The position numbers and the translations under genes were made by a program. Of a stretch of DNA of 59,008 nucleotides, positions 1 to 7,899 are shown piece after piece; position 1 is the first letter of the stretch; the number at the start of each line of letters is the position of its first letter. The DNA is taken from assembly GCA_021604585.1 (NCBI GenBank), contig BQJG01000012.1, positions 1 through 59,008 on the forward strand, given 5' to 3'. This DNA is from Hyphococcus sp. GTDB lineage: Bacteria; Pseudomonadota; Alphaproteobacteria; Caulobacterales; Parvularculaceae. Below the pieces are notes generated by a model that searched no databases, had not been told where the DNA came from, and saw only the letters and a list, made by a program, of their open reading frames with translations.

Positions 1-24
1 GGCTGTGGTGAAATTGATTTGTAG
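1..24 (+). CDS. 3' end of an upstream gene (partial)
   Basis: Reading from base 1, the first frame gives seven codons ending in a TAG at 22-24, twelve bases before the next start codon. The tight spacing to an ExbD gene suggests the last codons of an upstream ExbB or ExbD subunit. Seven residues are too few to identify it, so this is positional inference only. Confidence 0.3.
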   Translation, partial: GCGEIDL

Positions 25-35
25 GCGGAAAGTTT

Positions 36-446
36 ATGGCGAGACGCAGTTTTTCATCTGAATCCGGCAACGCTGACGAAGACGTCAACGTCACGCCGCT
101 GCTCGACATCGTCTTCATTATGTTGATCTTCTTCATCGTGACCTCGACCTTCGTCAAAGAGCCCGGCGTTGAGATTAACCGCCCGGACGCGGTGACAGCG
201 AAAGAGCGCCGGCTGGCCTCGATCATCGTCGCCATTTCCGAAAATGACGAAATCTGGATCAACAAGGAGCGAGTCGAGTTGCAGGCTGTCAAAGCGATTG
301 TCGAACAGCTTGTTCGCGAAAACCCGAAAGGGACCGCGGTTGTCCAGGCTGACGCCAAGTCGAAAACCCGCCTTCTGGTAGAGGTTGTGACGCAAATTCG
401 GGCGACCGGCGTTGAAGACGTCGCTGTCTCGACAGAGAACAAATAA
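36..446 (+). CDS. exbD: ExbD/TolR-family biopolymer transport protein
   Basis: A 136-residue protein with the classical ExbD layout: a short charged cytoplasmic N-terminus, one membrane helix at about residues 22-43, and a periplasmic domain. The membrane segment carries the family signature VTPLLDIVFIMLIFF, whose Asp is the residue known to be needed for proton-motive-force use by ExbB-ExbD. It would energise TonB at the inner membrane. The ATG at 36 follows a purine-rich stretch (aggcggaaag). The gene sits 11 bases before tonB, so they are co-transcribed. TolR is the alternative name, but the adjacent TonB favours ExbD. Confidence 0.9.
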   Translation: MARRSFSSESGNADEDVNVTPLLDIVFIMLIFFIVTSTFVKEPGVEINRPDAVTAKERRLASIIVAISENDEIWINKERVELQAVKAIVEQLVRENPKGTAVVQADAKSKTRLLVEVVTQIRATGVEDVAVSTENK

Positions 447-457
447 GGAGCGCGATC

Positions 458-1060
458 ATGGGATCGACGATTCGGTTGATTGTTGGCATTCCGGTTTCGG
501 TCTTGGTCACCGGCGCCTTGTTCTTGATGATGGCCTCGCTCATCAAGCAGCCATTGAAGCTGGATGAGGCGACGGACGCGGTCAACATCAAAATCACGCA
601 ACAGATCGACGACACGGATCTGAACAACGCGAACCGCGACATTAAGCGGCCGACGCTGGATGCGCCGCCGCCGCCGCCGCCAGCCGTGAATGACCCGTCG
701 AACCGTCCGGCGCTGAATGGCGTTGCGGCGCAGATCCCGACGATCAACGCCAACCTTTCCATCGGTTCGGGGTTCAATCCGGATCGCGACGCGCAGCCGC
801 TGGTGCGGATTCCGCCGCAATATCCCGAACGCTGCATGACGCGCGCAAAGGCCTCTGAGTCCGTCATGGTTCAGTTCGACGTGACGCCAGACGGGCAAAC
901 CACCAACATTACAACGGTTGAAAGTTCAAATAGCTGTCTTAATCGCGCGGCCGAACGTTCGGTCGAACGCTGGAAGTACCAGCCGAAGATTGTCGACAAC
1001 ACGCCGGAATGGCGGCGCGGCGTGCAAACGGTCGTGAGATTTGAGTTGTCGGACGGGTAA
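458..1060 (+). CDS. tonB: Energy transducer TonB
   Basis: A 200-residue protein with an N-terminal membrane anchor (about residues 6-27), a short proline-rich segment with a run of six prolines near residue 70, and a C-terminal TonB domain of about 90 residues. The C-terminal domain contains the typical IPPQYPERCMTRAKASESV segment and ends in VRFELSDG. TonB spans the periplasm and couples ExbB/ExbD to outer-membrane receptors; one such receptor lies at 37751-39898. The proline spacer is short for a TonB. Two cysteines in the C-terminal domain could pair in the periplasm. An AAGGAG-type ribosome site precedes the ATG. Confidence 0.9.
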   Translation: MGSTIRLIVGIPVSVLVTGALFLMMASLIKQPLKLDEATDAVNIKITQQIDDTDLNNANRDIKRPTLDAPPPPPPAVNDPSNRPALNGVAAQIPTINANLSIGSGFNPDRDAQPLVRIPPQYPERCMTRAKASESVMVQFDVTPDGQTTNITTVESSNSCLNRAAERSVERWKYQPKIVDNTPEWRRGVQTVVRFELSDG

Positions 1061-1195
1061 TCGCCAGCCAGCCCGTTATTTGGGGTGGCGGACAGGGTTC
1101 CGTTTCGGGGCTCGCTAACATGGGCCCGTTTTTGGGGCCGGCAAAACGAGAAAGAGACTGCTGTAATCAGGGGTCGAGACCGCAGGATGATGAAA

Positions 1196-2776
1196 ATGCG
1201 TGGGAATTATCGTAAGCTTGGTTTTTCGGTCGCTGTTTCCGCAGCCGCTGTGATGGTGTTCGCGGCGCCGACCGCAGCGATCGCGCAAAACGCGCAATGC
1301 GATGCGGAAGAGGGCGGCGCTTCAAAAACGCTTGATCCGCGCAATGGCGCTGAAATCTCCAAAATCTACGAATTGATGCAGACGGACCAATTCCCGGCTG
1401 CGCTGACCGCATTTAATACGCTGCTCGCCAATCGCGGTGACTCCATGAAGCCGTATGACAAGGCGACGCTGTATGAATTGCGCGCCAACGTCAAAATCAA
1501 CCTGGAAGATTATCGCGGCGCGCTTGCGGACCTGCAGGCTGCGCTCAACGCCAATGGTCTGCCAGCCGCACGCAACAATCAGCTGCGTTATTATATCGCT
1601 CAGCTGAATTTCCAGCTTGAGCAATATCAGACCGCCATTAATGGCCTCAATCAGTGGATTCAACTTGCGCGCACTTGCGGTGTGACCGTTGATCCGAACG
1701 CGTATTATTTGCTCGCTGCCGCTTACACGCAGATTTCTCCGCCGAACTATCGCGCAGCGCTGAGCCCGGCGGAACAGGCGGTCGCCAATATGGGCGCCGA
1801 GCCGCGCAAAGGGTATTTCGATCTTTTGAATCTCATTTATTCGGAACTGAACGATAACGCAAAGCGCGCGCCGCTGCTTGAGCGGATGGTCAATTACTGG
1901 CCGAATGACAAAGGCTACTGGACGCAGCTTTCCGGTTCTTATTCGGTTCAGAACAAAGACAAGGAAGCGTTTTCGGTGCTTGAGGTCGCGTATCGCGCTG
2001 GCTTGATCAAGAACGAAAATGAAATCCTGACGCTGGTTCAGTATTATTCATTCTTCGACAATCCGTATCGCGGCGCGGTTATGCTTGAGCGCGAAATGAA
2101 CGCGGGCAACGTCAAGCGCGTGCAGAAGAACCTTATTCTCCTGTCGCAGCTTTGGAGCCAGGCCCGCGAACACAAGAAGTCTATTCCGATCCTGCGCGAA
2201 GCGGCGCGCGGCGCCGAAACGGGCGAGCTTTACTACCGCCTCGGCATGGTGCTGCTTGCTGACGAACAATACGCAGCATCGCAAACAGCGCTTGAAAGCG
2301 CGCTTAATCGCGGCGGCCTTGATCGCAAGGATACAGGCGACGCATGGCTGTTGCTCGGCACGGCGCGGTTCAGCCAGGCAGGGCCTGCAAGCACGGGTAT
2401 CTGGGCGAGCGCGCGTCAGGCGTTTGTTCGCGCGCAGGCCTATGAAGCGTCGCGCCGCCGCGCTTCCGACTGGATCACCTATATCGACGCGGTGGTGAAC
2501 ACTTATTGGGAAGGCCTGCGCATCGAATGGGAGCAGAACAAAGCCGCTTGCGAAGACGACATTGTCCGTTTTGAACAGCAGGCGCGCATTGAAGATCTGC
2601 AGAACCGCCGGCCTGACCCGGCTGATGTTCAACGCCGCGAAACGCGGATCGCTGAATGTGAAGCCTTGATCGCTGCGGGCCCGCCATCGCGGACAAACCC
2701 GAACGCGGCTGCCTCGACGGAAACCGATTCCGCGCCGGAAGCGACGGAAGAAGACGATACGGCGACCAATCAATAA
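1196..2776 (+). CDS. Periplasmic TPR-repeat protein of the TonB operon
   Basis: About 526 residues. It opens with a Sec signal peptide (RKLGFSVAVSAAAVMVFAAP, cleavage near AIAQ), then many degenerate TPR-like helical repeats spread over most of the chain, and ends in an acidic, low-complexity tail (SAPEATEEDDTATNQ). The frame is open further upstream to 1085, but the ATG at 1196 has an AGGA eight bases before it and places the signal peptide at the N-terminus. ATGs at 1187 and 1190 are possible alternatives. It follows tonB on the same strand and is closed by a terminator. In related alphaproteobacteria, TPR proteins commonly follow exbD-tonB; its exact job is not known. Confidence 0.8.
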   Translation: MRGNYRKLGFSVAVSAAAVMVFAAPTAAIAQNAQCDAEEGGASKTLDPRNGAEISKIYELMQTDQFPAALTAFNTLLANRGDSMKPYDKATLYELRANVKINLEDYRGALADLQAALNANGLPAARNNQLRYYIAQLNFQLEQYQTAINGLNQWIQLARTCGVTVDPNAYYLLAAAYTQISPPNYRAALSPAEQAVANMGAEPRKGYFDLLNLIYSELNDNAKRAPLLERMVNYWPNDKGYWTQLSGSYSVQNKDKEAFSVLEVAYRAGLIKNENEILTLVQYYSFFDNPYRGAVMLEREMNAGNVKRVQKNLILLSQLWSQAREHKKSIPILREAARGAETGELYYRLGMVLLADEQYAASQTALESALNRGGLDRKDTGDAWLLLGTARFSQAGPASTGIWASARQAFVRAQAYEASRRRASDWITYIDAVVNTYWEGLRIEWEQNKAACEDDIVRFEQQARIEDLQNRRPDPADVQRRETRIAECEALIAAGPPSRTNPNAAASTETDSAPEATEEDDTATNQ

Positions 2777-2796
2777 GCGGGAAACCGCACGACACG

Positions 2797-2827
2797 AAAA
2801 AAGGCGCTCCTTGTGAGCGCCTTTTTT
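2797..2827 (+). terminator. Rho-independent terminator of the exbD-tonB-TPR operon
   Basis: A stem ggcgctc/gagcgcc with a short TTGT-containing loop is flanked by an A-run on the left and six Ts on the right. It lies 20 bases after the TPR gene stop. The A-run could also let it work on the minus strand for the convergent lipoprotein gene. Confidence 0.9.
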
Positions 2828-2887
2828 GTTGTTTGATCTTTGCTGGTATGGCGAAGGCGTCTGGCGCCCCGCCGCGTTAACCGGTCG

Positions 2888-3226
2888 TCAATATTCGTTG
2901 CGCTCGCCTAAAATTCGGCCGCCGTCTTTTGCTTCCGGCGTCGTGTGCGAACACTCCAGATATCCCTGCCGCCAGCCGGCGCGGTACGCGGCGTCATTGT
3001 CAAAGGAATACGCATCCCGGGTCGTTTTGGTTGAAAAGCTCTTATCTTCTTCAGTGGCGGTCGAGCAGCCATCGCCATAGCCGGCGGCGAATCCCGGCTC
3101 TTCGCGCAGGGCCGCTAAATCGGCGCTGGTGGCGCAACCCGCAGCAGCGCTCATGGCCGCGGCGATCAGCGCCGCAGACGCCAGGCGGGAAATATTCAGG
3201 CTGGGCTTATGATTTGGTCCGGTCAC
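2888..3226 (-). CDS. Small hypothetical lipoprotein with YxxGW repeats
   Basis: 112 residues from a GTG start preceded by AAGGAA. A signal sequence (SAALIAAAMSAAAGC) ends in a lipobox AAGC, so the mature protein is predicted to be lipidated. The mature part has two similar motifs, GFAAGYGDGC and YRAGWRQGYLEC, each an aromatic-x-x-Gly pattern ending in cysteine, suggesting a small repeat with a disulfide. I do not recognise a named family. It is transcribed towards the terminator at 2797-2827. Confidence 0.7.
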   Translation of the reverse strand: MTGPNHKPSLNISRLASAALIAAAMSAAAGCATSADLAALREEPGFAAGYGDGCSTATEEDKSFSTKTTRDAYSFDNDAAYRAGWRQGYLECSHTTPEAKDGGRILGERNEY

Positions 3227-3399
3227 AACGAATTCCTTACAGCTTTCGGGCCGACCCTAGCATCGCCGGGCGCTGAGGTCTTGGAAAACCGGCGCTAAAA
3301 GTGAAATCCCCCGTTAACGGTGTTCCGGTTACAACGGTTTTTCCAGGGCTGGGGTTTTCAAAGCCCGGGGGCTCGCGAGGAAAGGCGAAATTCGCGCTC

Positions 3400-4623
3400 A
3401 TGACTGATTTTGACGCCGCAGGTGAAAGCCGGTCCGGCGCCCCGCAGGGGCCGAAGCCGGATGCTGAGACGATGTTGACCCCGCTCAGCCCATCCGGGCC
3501 GAGCGTGCGTGCGCTTATGGTTCGCAAGCTCACCGATATCGTCGTGCTGCCCAACGGCAAGATTTCCTCAAACGAGCGCGCGCTGGTGGCTGATATTCTC
3601 CTGCATGTGCTCGACAAGGTGGAGGAATCCATTCGCATCGAAGTCGCCCAGCGCGTCTGCCGCGTTTCCGAATGCCCGCCGGCGCTGGTGCGCATGTTGA
3701 TTCTTGATGAGGCCGCGGTTGCTGAAAAAATTCTGGGCGGCGCCGACAATCTGCCAGAGGCTTTGCTGATTGAGGCGGCGCGAGATGGAACCACGGCGCA
3801 TCGCATGAAGATTGCGCGCCGGCTCGATCTGTCGACGGCGGTCGCCGATGCCTGTCTCGCCTATGATGAAATGGATGTGTGCAAACTTGTGCTGAAACGC
3901 GAGGAATGCACCCTCTCGCCGAACGCCGTGAACAAGCTGGTGGCGCTAAGTTCCGCCAACAAAGACTTGCAATCGCTGTTGTTGCGCCGTCCGGAGCTGG
4001 AGCCGGCACACGGCTTCATCATGTTCTGGTGGGTTGATGGCGAACGCCGCCGCCGCATTCTGACCCGCTTTTCGCTGGATCGCAGCATCATTCAGGATGC
4101 TTTACAGGATCTTTATGCGCGTGTTTTCCGCGGCGGCGACAACGATACGATCGTCAAGGACATTCTTGTCCTGTCGGAACGCCGTCACCGTCCGCGCGGC
4201 GTGAATGGCGAGCCGGTCTCTATGGATGTGGTCAAACGCACGCTGGCCGCCGGATGCAAATACCCATCTCAGGAAATTATCGACGCCATCGCCATGATCG
4301 GCGGCGTCAGCCGGGATCTGTCTAGCCGGATTTTGCGTGACGCCGGCGGCGAGCCTTATGCGGTTCTGTGCAAAAGCCTCGGCGTGCCGCGCGATGATTT
4401 TTACCAGTTCCTGCTCAACAATGCGGAAACCGATGAAGCGCGCGAACGCGCGGAACGCCTGCTCGGCGTCTTCGATTCCATGGCCCGCGACTTTTCCCGG
4501 GCGGTTTTGCGCTATTGGGATTGGGACACCAACCCCCGCATCGCCCATATAACCCGGATGATGGCGATCTTAGTGTCGGACATTAACATCAACGATATGG
4601 GCGAGATGACCGCCTATTCTTAA
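3400..4623 (+). CDS. DUF2336 domain protein
   Basis: About 407 residues, all helical in appearance, with the repeated HEAT-like pattern of DUF2336 proteins, including the characteristic stretch LLLRRPELEPAHGFIMFWW followed by RRRRILTRFSLDR. DUF2336 proteins are largely alphaproteobacterial and of unsettled function; some are tied to motility or cell-cycle control. The frame is open upstream to a GTG at 3301, but the ATG at 3400 gives the more natural N-terminus; no strong ribosome site was found for either. A second, diverged DUF2336 protein lies at 30475-31641. Confidence 0.8.
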   Translation: MTDFDAAGESRSGAPQGPKPDAETMLTPLSPSGPSVRALMVRKLTDIVVLPNGKISSNERALVADILLHVLDKVEESIRIEVAQRVCRVSECPPALVRMLILDEAAVAEKILGGADNLPEALLIEAARDGTTAHRMKIARRLDLSTAVADACLAYDEMDVCKLVLKREECTLSPNAVNKLVALSSANKDLQSLLLRRPELEPAHGFIMFWWVDGERRRRILTRFSLDRSIIQDALQDLYARVFRGGDNDTIVKDILVLSERRHRPRGVNGEPVSMDVVKRTLAAGCKYPSQEIIDAIAMIGGVSRDLSSRILRDAGGEPYAVLCKSLGVPRDDFYQFLLNNAETDEARERAERLLGVFDSMARDFSRAVLRYWDWDTNPRIAHITRMMAILVSDININDMGEMTAYS

Positions 4624-4702
4624 GCGCCTGAACAGATGCGTCATTCCCGGACATCGCGGAGATCAGACCGTTCCAGCGCTCCACAAATTTTCTTCGCCGT
4701 GC

Positions 4703-4717
4703 TTAAGCCTCGTTTAA
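4703..4717. promoter_or_regulatory. Candidate CtrA-binding site (TTAA-N7-TTAA)
   Basis: Two TTAA half-sites are separated by exactly seven bases (gcctcgt), matching the CtrA consensus of Caulobacter-type alphaproteobacteria. The site lies about 200 bases upstream of the parA-like gene start at 4914 and 80 bases after the DUF2336 stop. The spacing is seen in the sequence; binding is inference. Confidence 0.45.
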
Positions 4718-4913
4718 GGGGTTTACCTTATAGGTTCTGTTGCTGGCGGCGGCCTTGCGTATCTAGGTTGTCGCCGGCATTTTTTTCAGCCCTTAGGCTG
4801 AACGCATCCCCGCCAATTTGAACCAAATTTTCATCGCCGTTCATGCGCGGCGTTAATTCGTCTTGTGCCATGATTTCCGGGCGTCATGTATTTGTGACTG
4901 TTTTGGAGGGCGC

Positions 4914-5633
4914 ATGCTGTCATCGATGCGTGTCATAGTTTTCGCATCGCAAAAAGGTGGATCGGGCAAGACGACCTTGTCGGGGCACATTGCGGTGGAG
5001 GCCGAGCGTCAAGGCGCGGGGCCTGTTGCGTTGATCGACACCGATCCGCAAGGCTCGCTCGCGAAATGGTGGAACGTGCGGAAAGATCCGTCGCCCGCCT
5101 TCATCCAGTCGGTGTTTTCAAATCTTTTTTACGATCTCGACAGCGCCCGCGAAGAGGGTTTTCGCCTTGTCGTGATCGACACGCCGCCGGCGGTGACGCG
5201 AGCGATCTCCGAGGTGGTGAGCTTCGCAGACATTGTTGTCGCGCCAACCCGGCCGAGCCCGCATGATCTGCGCGCTGTCGGGCCGACCGTCGATATCGCC
5301 GAGGCGCGCGGCAAGCCGCTTATTTTCGTCGTCAATGGCGCGACCCCGCGGGCGCGGATTACGTCTGAAGCCGCGGTCGCGCTGTCGCAGCATGGCACGG
5401 TGGCGCCGACCACGATCCATCATCGCGTCGATTTCGCTGCGTCGATGATTGACGGCCGCACGGTGATGGAAATCGATCCGTTCTGTCAGTCCGCACAGGA
5501 AATTTCCTCGTTGTGGACCTACCTTTATGAGCGTCTGCAACGCGCCGATGGCGGCTATCGCAGCGGCGACGATCAAATGGGCGCAATGGGCAACGCGCAT
5601 AATCGCGTCTTTGGACGGCGGGCGGCGCAATGA
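4914..5633 (+). CDS. ParA-family partition ATPase (orphan)
   Basis: About 239 residues. A deviant Walker A motif (ASQKGGSGKTT) begins near residue 12, followed by the Walker A' segment LIDTDPQGS and the Walker B segment LVVIDTPP. These mark the ParA/MinD group of ATPases, which form dynamic gradients on DNA or membrane. No ParB gene or parS-like repeat was seen nearby, so this is probably not the chromosomal ParA; it is closer to orphan ParAs that position protein complexes or clusters. The ATG at 4914 follows GGAGGG closely; the ATG at 4926 is an alternative. It overlaps the next gene by four bases, so the two are probably co-translated. Confidence 0.85.
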   Translation: MLSSMRVIVFASQKGGSGKTTLSGHIAVEAERQGAGPVALIDTDPQGSLAKWWNVRKDPSPAFIQSVFSNLFYDLDSAREEGFRLVVIDTPPAVTRAISEVVSFADIVVAPTRPSPHDLRAVGPTVDIAEARGKPLIFVVNGATPRARITSEAAVALSQHGTVAPTTIHHRVDFAASMIDGRTVMEIDPFCQSAQEISSLWTYLYERLQRADGGYRSGDDQMGAMGNAHNRVFGRRAAQ

Positions 5634-6223
5634 GCGCATATGCACCCAACGCATCGCCGTCCGAGAACGGCTACGCTTCGCTCACCTCGAGCTTGCTCGC
5701 CCGCAAGGGCGAGGCATTGCCTGCGGTCGATGCCGTCGCTCATGAAGGCATCGACATCGACATGCGGCCAATGAAGCCGGCGAACAGCCCCGGCGCGCCG
5801 CGCACGATCAAAGAAGACGCCATCGAAAAGTTGTATGCGGACAATCCGCGCACGCCATCCCAGTCGGGACGGCCCGATGTCCGTCTGGTGCATTCAAGCG
5901 GCGTGCGCAGGCGCGTTCATAACGAGACGCCGAAAAACTGGACCATTCCGCCGCGCACGGAAAGACCTGCGCGCGCGCAAACTGGAACGCCGGGCGGCGT
6001 CCTTGCACGCAAGGCGATTGTGACCTTGCGCATGCCGGCCCGCGATCTGGTGCGCTTGCGGCTGGCGGCGCGCGATCTCGAAATGTCGTGCCAGGCGATT
6101 ATTCTTGAGGCGCTAGACTGCTATCTTGACGCCAATGACGTGCCGTCGGCGTCCGACGACGATGCGATCATGCGCGAAGTCGAACGGCTGATGGCCAACG
6201 CGAAAGCCAAGCGAAAGAATTAG
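5630..6223 (+). CDS. ParA-linked protein with C-terminal ribbon-helix-helix-like domain
   Basis: 197 residues. The N-terminal half is disordered, proline/charge-rich and starts with a short motif SLTSSLLARKGEA near residue 17. The C-terminal 70 residues (KAIVTLRMPARDLVRLRLAA, then a second helix ending CYLDAND) have the strand-helix-helix outline of MetJ/Arc DNA-binding proteins. The start overlaps the ParA stop as ATGA. By analogy with ParA partners, the disordered N-terminus may touch the ATPase and the C-terminus may bind DNA; this is inference. It converges with the next gene and the two coding ends overlap by four bases. Confidence 0.65.
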   Translation: MSAYAPNASPSENGYASLTSSLLARKGEALPAVDAVAHEGIDIDMRPMKPANSPGAPRTIKEDAIEKLYADNPRTPSQSGRPDVRLVHSSGVRRRVHNETPKNWTIPPRTERPARAQTGTPGGVLARKAIVTLRMPARDLVRLRLAARDLEMSCQAIILEALDCYLDANDVPSASDDDAIMREVERLMANAKAKRKN

Positions 6224-6729
6224 GCGCTGGTGCTGCTTGCGGCTTTAACACGGGCTTCGATCGCGTCGTAAAACGCATCATACCGTTTTCGCGAATCAAA
6301 ACATCGCGCTGGAAACATATGCATCGCTGCCCAATGTTTTTTCAAGAGAATATAGTCTTTGGACCTCCAAACGCGATCAAAGGTTTTCCATTTCGATATT
6401 TCTTCGTTCAGCTCTGTTGATTCTCGCAAGCCTTCTTCTTTAAGCTCATAATGATGCGCGCCAAGGCCGGTGCGGGGGGAGGCCGCCGCTACGTTTATTG
6501 TCAAACACAACGCGAAGACAAACATTGAAAAGACAACTGCAATCGGGGCCGAGATAGCTATAATCAATCCAAGATCGTCAATCGAAAAATTATCGAGAGT
6601 TAGGATCGTCGTGGTGACGCAGACCACGAACAAACCAACCACCTGGAACCAGGTCCATTTAATCCTTGGCCACAAGTAAAGATTGACCCTTACCAGATCC
6701 ATCCGCGTGATGGTGACGTCAACTTGCAT
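6220..6729 (-). CDS. YcxB-like membrane protein
   Basis: About 169 residues. Two hydrophobic helices near residues 25-42 and 52-75 are followed by a soluble tail containing HHYELKEEGLRESTELNEEI and a segment ending FPARCFDSRKRYDAFYDAI. This layout (two membrane helices, then a small beta-rich domain with a 'P-x-R-x-F' turn) fits the YcxB-like family, whose function is unknown. The frame is open to 6852, but the ATG at 6729 has a GAAGGCAG upstream and avoids overlapping the AraC gene. Confidence 0.55.
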   Translation of the reverse strand: MQVDVTITRMDLVRVNLYLWPRIKWTWFQVVGLFVVCVTTTILTLDNFSIDDLGLIIAISAPIAVVFSMFVFALCLTINVAAASPRTGLGAHHYELKEEGLRESTELNEEISKWKTFDRVWRSKDYILLKKHWAAMHMFPARCFDSRKRYDAFYDAIEARVKAASSTSA

Positions 6730-6845
6730 GAATCTGCCTTCGGCCGGGAGGTGTTTCAGCTCAAAAACCTCAATACGACAAGTTTGTATATTCGCCAATC
6801 GCTTAAATGGATGGTTTTTTCTTTGAAGGTCGAACGGCTCGGCGC

Positions 6846-7757
6846 TTAACAAAAACGCCGTTCAACTGCACTTGGCGCCATCCCGAAATGCTTGCGGAAG
6901 GCTTTGAAGAACGCCGTGCGGTCGGAGTAGCCGGCGCGCCCAGCAATCTCAGTCACTGATAATCTGGTTTCTTTCAGCAGCCGCATTGCGGCGTCCATGC
7001 GCGCCAGCGCCAGATACTGCATGGGTGTGGCGCCGCTCATCACCCGGAAGACGCGGATCAAATGATAGGGCGACAGGCACGCTTCGCGCGCGATCTCTTT
7101 CAGGCAGAGACCCGTTTCGCCAAAGCGCTGAAGAATACAGCTCTTGGCAAGCCCTGCGCGGCGGGCGAGTTCGGTTCGGGTTGACGGTTTCACCGCGTCC
7201 AGCTGCGCCTCCGCGGCGGCGCGGCTGTCTTGTGCGTCAAGCAAGGCTTCGTAAAGCAACGCGCAATTTTCAGCATACCAGTCATTATCACTCGCGCCTG
7301 ACCGGCATGATTGCACGATGGCGTCCATCAGGCGTTGCGCTTGCGCGGACGGCCGAAGCAGCTTTGTCGCCAGATTTCTTTTGTCGGGATTGACGCAATC
7401 AGGTTGGTCGAGCGCACTCAGATTTGCGCCCTCCGTGATCCAGTGCGGAAAGGATATCATATTGGAGCGAAACGGCGCCTCGCCTTTGGCGCAATAGGCG
7501 TAACGCGCGCCGCGTGCGAGACTGATGGCGCCGGCTGATCGCAAGGTGACCGGCCTGGCGCCGCGTGCATGATAATCTTCCGCGCCGCCCGCCGACCACG
7601 CAATTGCAGCGCAGGAGAGATCTTCGTTGAAGCCGCCGTCCATATCGAAACGCTCTTGATGCAGTATGCCGGAAAACACCAGCCCCTCGCGCGGCGTGCG
7701 TTCATACATCAAAGCGAGATCGTTTGCATTCGCGGGGACGGCGGTAAGGAGCTGCAT
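6846..7757 (-). CDS. AraC-family transcriptional regulator
   Basis: About 303 residues. The C-terminal hundred residues hold the two helix-turn-helix units of the AraC family: LKEIAREACLSPYHLIRVFR and the signature VTEIAGRAGYSDRTAFFKAF, followed by FGMAPSAVERRF. The N-terminal part looks like a cupin-type sensor but no ligand can be read from it. It is divergent from the lipoprotein gene at 7900, and the 142-base gap carries a perfect palindrome that is a plausible operator. Tandem GTG-ATG codons at 7760 and 7757 make the exact start uncertain by one codon. Confidence 0.85.
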   Translation of the reverse strand: MQLLTAVPANANDLALMYERTPREGLVFSGILHQERFDMDGGFNEDLSCAAIAWSAGGAEDYHARGARPVTLRSAGAISLARGARYAYCAKGEAPFRSNMISFPHWITEGANLSALDQPDCVNPDKRNLATKLLRPSAQAQRLMDAIVQSCRSGASDNDWYAENCALLYEALLDAQDSRAAAEAQLDAVKPSTRTELARRAGLAKSCILQRFGETGLCLKEIAREACLSPYHLIRVFRVMSGATPMQYLALARMDAAMRLLKETRLSVTEIAGRAGYSDRTAFFKAFRKHFGMAPSAVERRFC

Positions 7758-7834
7758 CACGGGTTGCCAATCTTGCGAATTTCAAAGGCGAGGCCACTTT
7801 ACGCGCTCGGCTGCGCTGACGCCAGCCTATTGTG

Positions 7835-7850
7835 GCAATACAAGTATTGC
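7835..7850. promoter_or_regulatory. Perfect palindrome, likely operator
   Basis: GCAATAC-AA-GTATTGC is a perfect 7+2+7 inverted repeat in the divergent gap between the AraC gene and the lipoprotein gene. A TATAAT hexamer at 7864-7869 lies 14 bases downstream, so the palindrome would overlap the -35 region of a promoter for the lipoprotein gene, the position expected of a repressor site. Which regulator binds is unknown; a symmetric site is unusual for AraC proteins, which prefer direct repeats. Confidence 0.55.
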
Positions 7851-7863
7851 GTGCATCGTCGCA

Positions 7864-7869
7864 TATAAT
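7864..7869 (+). promoter_or_regulatory. Candidate -10 element for the lipoprotein gene
   Basis: A consensus TATAAT stands 31 bases upstream of the ATG at 7900, a normal distance for a sigma-70-type promoter. No good -35 hexamer is present at 17 bases; that position is occupied by the palindrome, which suggests a regulated promoter. Confidence 0.4.
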
Positions 7870-7899
7870 TGAGAAGCGTTGGGATGAATTGGAGATCTG

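Noticed and set aside
4776..4805. Hairpin ttcagcc/ggctgaa next to a T-run
   Set aside because: The T-run lies before the stem on the plus strand and becomes an A-run after it on the minus strand, so it is not a terminator in either direction.
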